Part shown: positions 1 to 8,108 of the stretch, piece after piece
Position numbering within the stretch: the first letter of the stretch is position 1
How the letters are laid out: every line of letters starts with the position of its first letter
Assembly: GCF_010682105.1 (NCBI RefSeq)
Contig: NZ_JAAGWH010000032.1
Coordinates: forward strand, 1-64,000
DNA: 64,000 nt
Source: Modestobacter muralis
Lineage (GTDB): Bacteria; Actinomycetota; Actinomycetes; Mycobacteriales; Geodermatophilaceae
Reading direction: 5' to 3'
Program-made: the position numbers and the translations under genes
The notes under the pieces: generated by a model
What the model saw: only the letters and a program-made list of their open reading frames with translations
Told to the model about the DNA's origin: nothing
Databases searched by the model: none

Positions 1-798
1 CGGATCGTGTGGTCGCTGCTCTTCGTCGGCCTGCTGCTGACCGTGCGGCGAGGCTGGTCGCAGGTGCGCGCCGCCGTCGCCGACCGGCGCACCGGTCTGG
101 TGCTCGCCGCCGCGTCGGTGCTGATCGTCGTCAACTGGACCGTCTACGTCTTCGCGGTGAACGCCGGGCACGTGGTGGAGAGCTCGCTGGGCTACTTCAT
201 CCAGCCGCTGTTCAGCGTGCTGCTCGGGGTCGTGGTGTTCGGCGAGCGGTTGCGGCGCCTGCAGTGGGTGGCGGTCGGCCTGGCCGCGGTGGCCGTGGTG
301 GTGCTGACCGTCGACTACGGCCACCCGCCGTGGATCGCGCTGGCGCTGGCCGGCTCCTTCGGGCTCTACGGCCTGATGAAGAAGCTGGTCCGGGTGGAGG
401 CCGTGCCGGGGCTGTTCGTGGAGACGGCGGTGGCGTTCCTGCCGGCCCTCGTGGTGATCGCCGTGCTGCAGGCCCAGGGCTCCGCCGCCTTCGCCCACGA
501 GGGCACCGGCAACGCGCTGCTGATGGCCTTCGCCGGGGTCGCCACGGCGGTCCCGCTGCTGCTGTTCGCCGCCGCGGCCCGCCGCATCCCGCTGTCGACG
601 GTCGGGCTGCTGCAGTACGTCAACCCGCTCATCCAGCTGGCCGTCGGGGTGTTCGTCTTCGACGAGCCGATGCCCCCGGCCCGGCTGGCCGGTTTCGCCA
701 TCGTCTGGCTGGCCCTGGCGGTGTTCACCGCCGACACGCTGCGTCAGGCCCGCAGCACCCGGCGTACGGCAGCGCAGGCGGTCCCGGCCACGGTCTGA
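1..798 (+). CDS. rarD: EamA/RarD-family membrane transporter (5' end cut by window)
   Basis: The reading frame is open from the first base, so the start lies outside the window; about 265 residues are visible against roughly 300 for RarD proteins. The protein is almost all hydrophobic helices, with short charged loops such as RRGW and GERLRRLQ, and two EamA-like halves: the first ends near VVVFGERLRRLQW and the second near VFVFDEPMPPARL. The FGERL/FDEPM pair at the end of each repeat is characteristic of EamA/RarD permeases, and QYVNPLIQL is RarD-like. RarD proteins are inner-membrane drug/metabolite transporters of uncertain substrate (chloramphenicol resistance in some bacteria). The substrate cannot be told from the sequence. 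Confidence 0.85.
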   Translation, partial: RIVWSLLFVGLLLTVRRGWSQVRAAVADRRTGLVLAAASVLIVVNWTVYVFAVNAGHVVESSLGYFIQPLFSVLLGVVVFGERLRRLQWVAVGLAAVAVVVLTVDYGHPPWIALALAGSFGLYGLMKKLVRVEAVPGLFVETAVAFLPALVVIAVLQAQGSAAFAHEGTGNALLMAFAGVATAVPLLLFAAAARRIPLSTVGLLQYVNPLIQLAVGVFVFDEPMPPARLAGFAIVWLALAVFTADTLRQARSTRRTAAQAVPATV

Positions 799-918
799 CG
801 CGCGTGCTCCGGTGAGCCCGGACCGGCGGCACGGCGACTACCGTCGACGGTGCCGGCTTCCCCACGGCGCCGCCTCGTCGCGCACGCCCCGGCACCCCCA
901 CCGACCGGAGGCACCCCC

Positions 919-1290
919 ATGAGCAGCGAACCCGCGCCGGGCGTCCCGTCGCCGGCCGCGCCCGACCCCGCGACGGCACCGGCGGCTGGTGCCGCTGTGA
1001 CGGATGGGGCAGCAGGGGACGACACGCCGGGTGGTCTGTCGGCTCGTGACCGGGCCGTACTGGCCTTCGAGCGGCAGTGGTGGCGCTTCGCCGGGGCCAA
1101 GGACACGGCCATCCGGGAGAGCTTCGGGATGTCCGCAACCCGCTACTACCAGGTGCTCAACGCCCTGATCGACCGTCCGGAGGCCGTCGTCGCCGACCCG
1201 CTGCTGGTCCGCCGGCTGCGCCGGATGCGGGCCGCCCGACAGCGTCAGCGCTCCGATCGGGTCCTGGGCAGCGACCGCGGACGGGACTAG
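919..1290 (+). CDS. DUF3263 protein (Rv0430-like)
   Basis: This 123-residue protein has a low-complexity Ala/Pro N terminus and a conserved C-terminal domain with LSARDRAVLAFERQWW, followed by GAKDTAIRESFGMSATRYYQVLNALID, the DUF3263 signature. The domain looks like a small helix-turn-helix, but no DNA target is known. The ATG at 919 is preceded by CGGAGG at 906-911; the frame stays open further upstream but without a better site. The next gene encodes a LytR_C membrane protein. The same pairing is found in Mycobacterium (Rv0430 with Rv0431/VirR), and groEL2 lies a few kilobases further on in both, so this is a conserved actinobacterial block. Confidence 0.85.
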   Translation: MSSEPAPGVPSPAAPDPATAPAAGAAVTDGAAGDDTPGGLSARDRAVLAFERQWWRFAGAKDTAIRESFGMSATRYYQVLNALIDRPEAVVADPLLVRRLRRMRAARQRQRSDRVLGSDRGRD

Positions 1291-1337
1291 CCTCTCTCAC
1301 CGTGGGGAGGCATCTCGATCCGGTCGGTGACGGCAGT

Positions 1338-3116
1338 GTGTCGGGCGAGCCTGGAGGGCCGGACCGTCGGCGCCCCGACGACCGCCCGCAGACCGCCCCG
1401 GACGCCCTGCTGAACCCGCACCTGCGGGGTGCCGACGTCCGTGGTGCCGCGATGTCCCGCACCCCTGACGAGGACCTGCCGGGCGGCTCCCGTGCCGAGC
1501 GCCGCCGCGACGGCCTGCTCCCGCAGAGCGAGGACCCGCTGCTGCGCCGTCCGGCCGACCGGTTCATGGGCCCGCCTCCCGGGGGCGGCCGCCGTCGCTC
1601 CGACGCCGAGCCGTTGTCCGCCGGCCGCGACGCCCCGTCCGCAGGCCGCGGACCGTCGTACACCGACCGCGACGGCATGCCCGCCGGCCGTGACGCGATG
1701 CCTGCCGGCCGTGACGTGATGTCCGCCGGTCGCGACGCGATGCCGGCTGGTCGTGAGGCGATGTCCTTCGGACGCGATGCCATGCCCGCCGGTCGCGGCG
1801 CGACGCCCGCCGGCCGTGACCCGCTGTCCGGGCGCGAGGCCGGGCGCATGCCGGAGCCCCGCCAGTCCCTGCCGGTCTCCGGGCCGATGACCTCCGCGGC
1901 CTCCACCGTGCCCCCGCGCGCCTCCGCCCGCCCCGCCCCGCCCCGGGTGGTCCCGGCTCCGGGACCGGCCGCCCGCCGGCCCGAGGGCGACCGCTCCGGG
2001 TCGACCGCGGTGCCCCCGCGCCCCTCCGGCATGAGCGGCTGGCCCGCCGCGGCCCCTGCACCGGCGCCCGCGACCCCCGACGTCACCCAGCGCGTCTCCG
2101 GCGGCGCCCCCGCCGAGTCGGCCTGGGGTGCCCTGGCTGCCGAGGCAGCAGTGGCTCCGCAGATGGCCTCGCAGTCGGCCCCGCCGCGCGCTCCGCGGAC
2201 CCCGCCGCGCGCTGCGGGCGCCCGCCCGGCCTCGGCCGACCCCGCCCTGCCGTCCCGTCCGCTGCCCGGCCGCCCTGCCGCCGACCGCCCGGCGTTCGAC
2301 CGCCCTGCCGCCGGCCGCCCCGCCACCGCCGGCCCCGCCGTCGACCGCCTCCCGACCGGCCGGCCGATGATGGACCGTCCGGACGACGGGCCCGCCACCG
2401 ACGAGACCGCACTCGTCGCGACGGTCGACGAGACCATGGTCGCCTCCCGCCGCGCGGTCGACGTACCCGTCGGTGGCCGCGCGGCCGCCCGGCTGGAGCG
2501 GCAGGCCGCCGAGGCCGCCGCACGCAAGACCGCCGGCCGGCGTACCGCCCCGCCCGCCGCCCCAGCCGGCAGCCGCGGCCCCGGTCGCGAGGACGACGCC
2601 CCGCGCGCCCCGCGCCGGGCCGTGCAGGGCGTGCTCGGGGTTGTTGTCATCGCCCTGGTCGTGCTCGGCGTCTGGTCGTTCACCTCGCCGCAGGCGTCGG
2701 AGGTCGCCGCGCAGGGGCCGGTGCCCTCCGCGCCCGCGTCGTCCGCCGCGCTGCCGCCGCCGGCCCTGCCGTCGTTGGCTCCGGTGACCTCCGAGATCCC
2801 GCCGCCGCCCGCGCCGGTCAAGGCCCCGATCACGGTCCTCAACAGCACGAACGTCACCGGCCTGGCCGGCCGGATCGGCGACGCGTTCACCGCCGGCGGC
2901 TGGGAGGTGCTCGGCACCGATGCCTACCCCGGCGACGACATCGCCGCCACGACCGTCTTCTACACCGCGGGCAACGCCGAGCAGGAGCAGGCCGCGCTGC
3001 AGCTGGTGGAGCAGTTCGGGGCCGACGTCACCGGGCCGGTCGAGCGGTTCTTCGACGTCCCCGGGGTGGCCGACCCGGGCATCGTCGTCGTCGCCACCGG
3101 GAACTGGCGGCCCTGA
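1338..3116 (+). CDS. Membrane-anchored LytR C-terminal (LytR_C) domain protein with long repetitive N-terminal region
   Basis: About 592 residues from the GTG at 1338. Layout: a basic, Pro/Arg/Ala-rich cytoplasmic region of about 430 residues; one transmembrane helix (about 432-452, VLGVVVIALVVLGVWSF); a Pro-rich linker; and a LytR_C domain (about 495-590) opening with PITVLNSTNVTGLAGRIGDAF. LytR_C proteins act at the outside of the membrane in cell-envelope homeostasis; the mycobacterial neighbour of a DUF3263 gene in this position is VirR (Rv0431). Residues 94-163 are ten tandem heptads of the type PAGRDAM. The start is uncertain: GTG at 1302, GTG at 1338 and ATG at 1452 are in frame and none has a well-spaced ribosome site. 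1338 was chosen because strong third-position G/C bias begins there. The cytoplasmic region is far longer than in VirR. Confidence 0.75.
   Translation: MSGEPGGPDRRRPDDRPQTAPDALLNPHLRGADVRGAAMSRTPDEDLPGGSRAERRRDGLLPQSEDPLLRRPADRFMGPPPGGGRRRSDAEPLSAGRDAPSAGRGPSYTDRDGMPAGRDAMPAGRDVMSAGRDAMPAGREAMSFGRDAMPAGRGATPAGRDPLSGREAGRMPEPRQSLPVSGPMTSAASTVPPRASARPAPPRVVPAPGPAARRPEGDRSGSTAVPPRPSGMSGWPAAAPAPAPATPDVTQRVSGGAPAESAWGALAAEAAVAPQMASQSAPPRAPRTPPRAAGARPASADPALPSRPLPGRPAADRPAFDRPAAGRPATAGPAVDRLPTGRPMMDRPDDGPATDETALVATVDETMVASRRAVDVPVGGRAAARLERQAAEAAARKTAGRRTAPPAAPAGSRGPGREDDAPRAPRRAVQGVLGVVVIALVVLGVWSFTSPQASEVAAQGPVPSAPASSAALPPPALPSLAPVTSEIPPPPAPVKAPITVLNSTNVTGLAGRIGDAFTAGGWEVLGTDAYPGDDIAATTVFYTAGNAEQEQAALQLVEQFGADVTGPVERFFDVPGVADPGIVVVATGNWRP
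1617..1826 (+). repeat. Ten tandem 21-bp units coding heptads of PAGRDAM type
   Basis: Ten consecutive in-frame 21-base units encode SAGRDAP, SAGRGPS, YTDRDGM, PAGRDAM, PAGRDVM, SAGRDAM, PAGREAM, SFGRDAM, PAGRGAT and PAGRDPL. The middle units are nearly identical at DNA level (CCGGCCGTGACGCGATG core), so the array probably expands and contracts by slippage or recombination. It lies in the cytoplasmic part of the LytR_C protein. Confidence 0.9.
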
Positions 3117-3148
3117 GCCGTCCGCCCGCCGGCCGGAACGCCGGCGGG

Positions 3149-6028
3149 GTGTCGTGCGTTGCCGGGAGCGTGCGCACCGCTCCCGGGCCGGCGCGGATCG
3201 GCTCGCGCCCCGGCGCCCGGCCGGTGCCGTCCGCCCTGCTCGCCCTCCTGTTCCTGCTCCCCGTCCTGACCGCCGTCCTCGTCGGCACCGCGCCCGCCGC
3301 GCGCGCCGCGGAGGAGGTGAGCACCGAGGACGCCCGGGTCCCCTCCGGCTCGGGGGCCGACGCCGTCGAGCTGGACACCACGCTCTACCGGCCCGCCTCC
3401 GCCACCGCCGGGTCACCGGCCCCGGCGGTGCTGCTGGCCCACGGGTTCGGCGGCAGCAAGACCTCCGTCGACGCCGACGCCCGTGACCTCGCCGGCCGCG
3501 GCTACGTCGTCCTGGCGTGGTCGGCCCGTGGGTTCGGTGCGAGCACCGGGCAGATCGGACTCGACGACCCGCGCTACGAGGTCGCCGACGTCAGCACGCT
3601 GCTCGACCTGCTCGCCGCGCGCGACGACGTCGTCCGCGACGCCCCGGGCGACCCGCGGGTCGGGGTGGCCGGTGGCTCCTACGGCGGGGCGCTGTCGCTG
3701 CTGGCCGCCGCCTACGACGACCGCGTCGACGCGATCGCCCCGCAGATCACCTGGAACTCCCTCACCACCGCGTTCTTCCCCGACCAGGCCGCCGAGGTCG
3801 CCGGTGCCGGCACCCCCGCGGCCACCCCGGGCACCGACGACGTCGGGGTGTTCAAGCGGCTGTGGGCCGGGCTGTTCTTCGGGGTCGGTTCGGTGCCCAC
3901 CGGCGACGGCCTGCTCGGCGCGCTCGGCGGCGGCGGGAGCGCAGCCGCCGCCCCCGACCTGTCCGGCATCGACCCGCAGCTGCTCACCTGCGGCCGGTTC
4001 CGGTCCGACGTGTGCGCCGCGTACCAGTCGGCCGCGGCCACCGGCACCCTCACCCCCGAGATCGCCGCCGTCCTGGACCGCAGCAGCCCGGCCGGGGTGC
4101 TCGACCGGATCACCGCCCCGACCCTGCTGGTCCAGGGCACGCAGGACTCGCTGTTCGGGCTCGGCCAGGCCGACGCCAACGCCCGCGGGATCGCCGCGAA
4201 CGGCACCGACGTGCGGGTGGTCTGGTACGCCGGCGGCCACGACAGCCCGGCCTCGGCCGGGGTCACCGCCGACCTGCGCGACGAGGTCGCCGGCTGGTTC
4301 GACCGGTACCTGCGCGACTCCGGCACCGGCACCGGCGGCGGGTTCAGCTACCCCGCGCCCACCGGCCTGGGCTCGGGCCTCGGCCAGGTCCAGGGCGGCT
4401 CGCAGACCGTCTCCGCCCCGACCTACCCCGGCCTGGACGGCGGCGACCCGGTGCAGCGCCGGGACGTCGCGGTCACCGGTGGCACCCAGCCGGTCGTGAA
4501 CCCGGCCGGCGGCAGCCCCGCGGCGCTCACGATCGTGCCGGGCCTGGGCTCGGTCAGCTCCGCCCTGGGTGGCACGACGCTGGAGATCCCCGGCCAGTTC
4601 GCCGCCTTCGACAGCGCGCCGCTGACCACCGCCGTCGACGTGGTCGGCGCGTCCACCGTGCGCCTGGCGGTCTCCGCGCCCGGCGGCACCGCGACGATGT
4701 TCGCCAAGCTCTACGACGTCGGCCCCGACGGCTCGACGACGCTGCCCGGCGGGCTGGTCGCGCCGCTGGCGCTCACCGGCCTGTCGGCGGACCCGGCGGC
4801 GCCCACCGAGGTGGCGGTCACCCTGCCGGCGATCGTCCACCGGTTCGAGGTCGGCCACTCGATGCGCGTCCTGGTCTCCAGCACCGACCAGGCGTTCTCG
4901 CTGCCCGTGCAGCCGGCGGTCGCCTCCGTCGCGCTGGCCGACAGGACGACGCTGTCGGTGCCGGAGGTGCCCGGCCAGGTCCAGGCCACCGCCGGCGCCA
5001 CCCGCTGGTGGGTGCTGCTCGGCGTCCTGGTCCTCCTGGGCCTGCTGGGCTGGCTGGCCGCCGTCCTGATCGGACGCCGCCGGGCCCGGCGGGTGTCGGT
5101 GGTCGAGCCGGACGGCGAGGACGTGCCGCTTCGCTTCGAGAACGTCACCAAGGCCTACAAGGACGGGTTCGTCGCCGTGCGCGACCTGTCCTTCGAGGTC
5201 CGCCGCGGCCAGGTGCTCGGGCTGCTCGGGCCCAACGGCGCGGGGAAGACCACCTCACTGCGGATGCTGATGGGCCTCATCCGGCCCACCGAGGGGCGGA
5301 TCTCGATCTTCGGCCACGCCGCCGGCCCGGGCGCCCCCGTGCTGTCCCGGCTGGGCTCCTTCGTCGAGGGCACCGGGCTGCAGCCGCACCTGTCCGGCCG
5401 GGACAACCTGACCCTCTACTGGGCCGCCACCGGCCGCCCGCTGGCCGACGCCCACATGGAGGAGGCCATCGAGATCGCCGGGCTGGGCACCGCGCTGGAC
5501 AAGCGGGTGCGCAGCTACAGCCAGGGCATGCGGCAGCGGGTGGCCATCGCCCAGGCGATGCTCGGCCTGCCCGACCTGCTGGTGCTCGACGAGCCGACCA
5601 ACGGGTTGGACCCGCCGCAGATCCACGCCATGCGCGAGGTGCTGCAGGACTACGCCCGCACCGGGCGCACGGTCATCGTCTCCAGTCACCTGCTGAGCGA
5701 GATCGAGCAGACCTGCAGCCACGTGGTCGTCATGGCCAAGGGGCAGAAGATCGTCCAGGGCACCGTCGAGGAGATCATCGGCGCCGGCGGCTCGGTGCTC
5801 GTCGGGCTGGCCGACCCGGCCGACACCGACCGGGCGGTCGCGCTGCTGGGCGGGCTGCCCGGCGCCGGGACCGTCGAGCGGACGTCGGAGGGCCTGGTCG
5901 TCGACCTCGGCCCGACCGGCCGCGCCGCCGCCCTGACCGCGCTGGTCGAGGCGGGCATCGCCGTCGACCAGCTCACCCCGCGCCGCCGGCTCGAGGACGC
6001 GTTCCTGTCACTGGTGGGGGAGTCATGA
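3149..6028 (+). CDS. Secreted alpha/beta hydrolase (CocE/Xaa-Pro peptidase-like) fused to ABC transporter ATPase
   Basis: 959 residues in one frame. An N-terminal signal or anchor helix (about 27-53, ending ARAAEE) precedes an alpha/beta hydrolase with GGSYGG (nucleophile Ser177), Asp333 in GTQDSLFG and His364 in AGGHDSP, a complete triad. A beta-rich region resembling the C-terminal domain of CocE/X-Pro dipeptidyl peptidases follows (about 430-610), then one transmembrane helix (about 620-643). The last 290 residues are an ABC ATPase with Walker A GPNGAGKTT (694-702), YSQGMRQR signature, LDEPTNGLD and switch His847. The implied topology is hydrolase outside, ATPase inside. The stop overlaps the ATG of an ABC-2 permease (ATGA), so the two probably form one exporter. 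Start is GTG 3149 or GTG 3170. The substrate is unknown; a peptide or ester processed during export is inference. Confidence 0.85.
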   Translation: MSCVAGSVRTAPGPARIGSRPGARPVPSALLALLFLLPVLTAVLVGTAPAARAAEEVSTEDARVPSGSGADAVELDTTLYRPASATAGSPAPAVLLAHGFGGSKTSVDADARDLAGRGYVVLAWSARGFGASTGQIGLDDPRYEVADVSTLLDLLAARDDVVRDAPGDPRVGVAGGSYGGALSLLAAAYDDRVDAIAPQITWNSLTTAFFPDQAAEVAGAGTPAATPGTDDVGVFKRLWAGLFFGVGSVPTGDGLLGALGGGGSAAAAPDLSGIDPQLLTCGRFRSDVCAAYQSAAATGTLTPEIAAVLDRSSPAGVLDRITAPTLLVQGTQDSLFGLGQADANARGIAANGTDVRVVWYAGGHDSPASAGVTADLRDEVAGWFDRYLRDSGTGTGGGFSYPAPTGLGSGLGQVQGGSQTVSAPTYPGLDGGDPVQRRDVAVTGGTQPVVNPAGGSPAALTIVPGLGSVSSALGGTTLEIPGQFAAFDSAPLTTAVDVVGASTVRLAVSAPGGTATMFAKLYDVGPDGSTTLPGGLVAPLALTGLSADPAAPTEVAVTLPAIVHRFEVGHSMRVLVSSTDQAFSLPVQPAVASVALADRTTLSVPEVPGQVQATAGATRWWVLLGVLVLLGLLGWLAAVLIGRRRARRVSVVEPDGEDVPLRFENVTKAYKDGFVAVRDLSFEVRRGQVLGLLGPNGAGKTTSLRMLMGLIRPTEGRISIFGHAAGPGAPVLSRLGSFVEGTGLQPHLSGRDNLTLYWAATGRPLADAHMEEAIEIAGLGTALDKRVRSYSQGMRQRVAIAQAMLGLPDLLVLDEPTNGLDPPQIHAMREVLQDYARTGRTVIVSSHLLSEIEQTCSHVVVMAKGQKIVQGTVEEIIGAGGSVLVGLADPADTDRAVALLGGLPGAGTVERTSEGLVVDLGPTGRAAALTALVEAGIAVDQLTPRRRLEDAFLSLVGES

Positions 6029-6963
6029 ACAACGGTTCGTCTCGGGCAGAGCTGACCACGACGGCCCCCGAGAGGGCAGGAGTGGCCACGTCCGCCCTCC
6101 CGGTGGCGCCGCAGGCGTCGGGGGCGGCGGCGGGCTTCCGGCCCGAGCGCACCCTGCGGCTGGGCGTCGAGTTGCGGCGTCAGTTCAAGCGCCGCCGCAC
6201 CCTCGGGGTGTTCGCGCTGATGGCGGCGCTGCCGCTGATCCTGATCGGCGCGCTGGCCCTGGGCGGGGCCGAGGAGGCCGAGGAGAACGCCCGGGTCAAC
6301 CTGGTCGACGTCGCCACGGCCAGCGGGCTGAACCTCACCCTGTTCACCCTCTTCGCCACCAGCGGGTTCTTCCTGGTCGTGGTGTTCGCGCTGTTCTTCG
6401 GCGACACCGTGGCCAGCGAGGCGTCCTGGGGGTCGCTGCGCTACGCGCTGGCCACCCCGGTGCCCCGCGCCCGACTGCTCCGGCAGAAGTGGCTGGCCGC
6501 GCTGGTCATGTCGGTGGGCGCGATGCTGACGCTGGTCCTCGTGGCCCTGGTCGCCGGTGGGATCGCCTACGGCTTCGACGCCGTGCAGACCCCGGTCGGC
6601 GTCGCGCTGGACCAGGGCACCGGGCTGGTGCGGCTGGCCGGGATGGTCGGGTACCTCGTCGTCCACCTGCTGATCGTCGGCACGCTGGCGTTCTGGATCT
6701 CCACGCTGACCGACGCCCCGCTGGCCGCGGTGGGTGGCGCGGTGTTCACCACCGTGGTGTTCGCCGTGCTCGAGGCGGTGGAGCAGCTGGGCGGCATCCG
6801 CGACTGGTTCCCCACCGCGTTCGGCTTCGCCTGGACCGACCTGCTGCAGACCCCCGTCGACTCCGGGGACCTGTTCCGCGGCGTCGTCCAGGGGCTGGCG
6901 TGGTCGGCGCTGTTCACCGCGCTGGCCTTCCGCCACTTCGCCCGCAAGGACGTCACCTCCTGA
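6025..6963 (+). CDS. ABC-2 type transporter permease
   Basis: 312 residues. A polar, Ala-rich N terminus (about 50 residues) is followed by LRRQFKRRRTLG and six hydrophobic segments, the usual plan of ABC-2 permeases paired with CcmA/NodI-type ATPases. ASEASWGSLRYALATPVPRARLLRQKW is the conserved ABC-2 cytoplasmic loop. Translation is probably coupled to the upstream hydrolase-ATPase fusion through the ATGA overlap at 6025-6028. Bases 6072-6099, coding for residues 16-25, form an inverted repeat centred on GTGGCCAC that also occurs in two intergenic places in this window, so the N-terminal extension may be partly repeat-derived. There is no downstream gene on this strand before a cluster of hairpins. 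Confidence 0.88.
   Translation: MNNGSSRAELTTTAPERAGVATSALPVAPQASGAAAGFRPERTLRLGVELRRQFKRRRTLGVFALMAALPLILIGALALGGAEEAEENARVNLVDVATASGLNLTLFTLFATSGFFLVVVFALFFGDTVASEASWGSLRYALATPVPRARLLRQKWLAALVMSVGAMLTLVLVALVAGGIAYGFDAVQTPVGVALDQGTGLVRLAGMVGYLVVHLLIVGTLAFWISTLTDAPLAAVGGAVFTTVVFAVLEAVEQLGGIRDWFPTAFGFAWTDLLQTPVDSGDLFRGVVQGLAWSALFTALAFRHFARKDVTS
6072..6099 (+). repeat. GTGGCCAC-centred palindrome inside a coding region
   Basis: An imperfect inverted repeat with arms GAGGGC and GCCCTC around GTGGCCAC (6082-6089). It matches the intergenic palindromes at 24012-24045 and 62878-62905, but here it lies within codons 16-25 of the ABC-2 permease. Confidence 0.7.
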
Positions 6964-7004
6964 GGGTCAGACGGTGATCAGGTCCCCTGATCACCGTCTG
7001 ACCC
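6964..7004. terminator. 19-bp hairpin, bidirectional terminator-like, containing GATCAGG palindrome
   Basis: Arms 6964-6982 and 6986-7004 (GGGTCAGACGGTGATCAGG and its exact complement) are separated by 3 bases. The hairpin begins at the first base after the permease stop and faces the convergent HAD gene. There is no T-run. Its core, TGATCAGGTCCCCTGATCA (6975-6993), is the reverse complement of the core at 7037-7055. Confidence 0.7.
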
Positions 7005-7029
7005 CCTGTACCAGCGTTGGTACAGGGGG
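7002..7029. terminator. 12-bp perfect hairpin between convergent genes
   Basis: CCCCCTGTACCA (7002-7013) pairs exactly with TGGTACAGGGGG (7018-7029) around a 4-base loop. It directly abuts the 6964-7004 hairpin, sharing three bases, so the two are mutually exclusive or stacked. Confidence 0.65.
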
Positions 7030-7036
7030 ACAGTCT

Positions 7037-7055
7037 TTGATCAGGGGACCTGATC
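7037..7055. repeat. GATCAGG palindrome, inverted copy
   Basis: GATCAGG (7039-7045) and CCTGATC (7049-7055) flank GGA. The unit TTGATCAGGGGACCTGATC is the reverse complement of the core of the 6964-7004 hairpin, with related copies at 11819 and 37632. Confidence 0.7.
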
Positions 7056-7067
7056 CACGCTGCGGGG

Positions 7068-7889
7068 TCAGAGGCTGGCGCGGACGGCCTGGGCCCAGCC
7101 CTCGCCCATGGGGGCCTCGGTCACCGAGACGTTGTCCAGGGCGGCGATCCGCTCGGCCATCCCGGGCACCGCGGCCCCGTTGGCGGTGATGAACAGCCGG
7201 TCTACGGCGGCGGCCATCTCCAGGTCGCTGACGCTGTCGCCCACCGCGACGGCGTCGGCCGGGGTCAGTCCGCGGCGGGCGAGGTCCCAGCGGATCGCCT
7301 CGCCCTTGCTGATCCCGCGCGGCATCAGGTGGTAGACGTGCGGCGGCAGGCCCTCGGCGGCCAGCGTCATGTCCGGGGTGACCGGCACCTGGCCGTTGTC
7401 GTTCATGGTGAGCCAGCCCCAGCCGCGCTCGACCAGCCAGGCGTCGACGGCGACGGTGTCGACGTTGCCGCGCAGCATGGCGTCGGCGGAGTGGGTGGCG
7501 TGCCAGGGCGCGTGCCACTCCAGCCGGCCCGGGTGGGCGGCCACGAGCTGCTCCACCACGCCCAGCTCGTCCAGCACGTGGACCGGCTCGCGGCCGGCGT
7601 AGCGCTCGGGCAGGTCGCCGGTCAGCAGCTCGCTCGCCAGGCCGCCGTCCCAGGTGACCAGCGAGCCGAGCTCGGCGATCGCGCCGTCGGCGGCGAAGAC
7701 CCGGGCGGTCTCCATCAGCTGGGTGGCGGTGCGGCCGCTGACCAGGACGAGCGGGACGCCGGACCGGTGCAGCTCCAGCAGCGCATCGGCCGGGACGGAC
7801 GTCGGCTCGCCGCCGGCCGTCGTCCAGAAGGACCCGTGCGGGCCCACCATCGTGCCGTCGAGGTCGGTGTAGACGATGCGGGTGGCCAC
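7068..7889 (-). CDS. HAD-superfamily hydrolase (Cof-type phosphatase)
   Basis: 273 residues from GTG 7889. Motif I is YTDLDGT with nucleophile Asp9 and acid Asp11, motif II is LVLVSGRT, and motif IV is AVGDSVSDLEMA. The insertion between motifs II and III is of the Cof (C2) cap type, as in sugar-phosphate and flavin/PLP phosphatases. Lys in ISKGEAIRW matches motif III. The product is probably a cytosolic phosphatase of small phosphorylated metabolites; the substrate cannot be read from the sequence. The start was placed at 7889 because the conserved strand begins there and any longer frame would run into the promoter and riboswitch of divergent thrC. It converges on the ABC-2 permease. Confidence 0.87.
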   Translation of the reverse strand: MATRIVYTDLDGTMVGPHGSFWTTAGGEPTSVPADALLELHRSGVPLVLVSGRTATQLMETARVFAADGAIAELGSLVTWDGGLASELLTGDLPERYAGREPVHVLDELGVVEQLVAAHPGRLEWHAPWHATHSADAMLRGNVDTVAVDAWLVERGWGWLTMNDNGQVPVTPDMTLAAEGLPPHVYHLMPRGISKGEAIRWDLARRGLTPADAVAVGDSVSDLEMAAAVDRLFITANGAAVPGMAERIAALDNVSVTEAPMGEGWAQAVRASL

Positions 7890-7953
7890 CCCGCCATCGT
7901 GCAGGACCACCGTCACCGTCCTGTCGGTGCCCGGCCAGGGAGAGCGGCCCGGG

Positions 7954-7959
7954 TAGAGT
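7954..7959 (+). promoter_or_regulatory. Candidate -10 element for thrC leader
   Basis: TAGAGT in the context CGGGTAGAGT lies 14 bases before the first base of the riboswitch closing stem, which fits a transcript starting near 7966. No convincing -35 hexamer is seen. The same CGGGTAGAGT string occurs before the candidate RNA at 16101. Confidence 0.4.
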
Positions 7960-7972
7960 CGGCGTCGTTCCA

Positions 7973-8095
7973 CTCATCAAGAGGGGCAGAGGGACACGGC
8001 CCGCTGAAGCCCCGGCAACCGCCGTCGCACTCCCGCGACGGAAGGTGCCAATTCCGTCTCGCGCGGCTCGACGGCCCGGCGCGGGGAAGATGAGG
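7973..8095 (+). promoter_or_regulatory. SAM-I (S-box) riboswitch upstream of thrC
   Basis: All hallmark S-box blocks are present in order: CTCATC (7973-7978), AGAGGGGCAGAGGGA, GGCCCGCTGAAGCCCCGGCA, a variable P3 hairpin (GCCGTCGC/GCGACGG), GGTGCCAATTCC (8044-8055), a P4 hairpin, and GATGAG (8089-8094) closing P1 with CTCATC. The thrC Shine-Dalgarno GAGGAGG (8092-8098) overlaps the 3' strand of P1, and there is no terminator hairpin before the gene. SAM binding should therefore stabilise P1 and hide the ribosome site, giving translational repression. The family assignment comes from the conserved blocks; the mechanism is inference from the overlap. Confidence 0.95.
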
Positions 8096-8108
8096 AGGTA
8101 GTCGTCGC

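Noticed and set aside
1617..1826. CRISPR array
   Set aside because: The repeats are contiguous, in frame and 21 bases long with no spacers, so they are protein heptads.
1157..3416. Long minus-strand frames covering the LytR_C gene (up to 709 codons)
   Set aside because: They are mirror frames of a GC-rich gene, very rich in Arg/Gly, with no recognisable domain; the plus strand carries a membrane helix and LytR_C domain.
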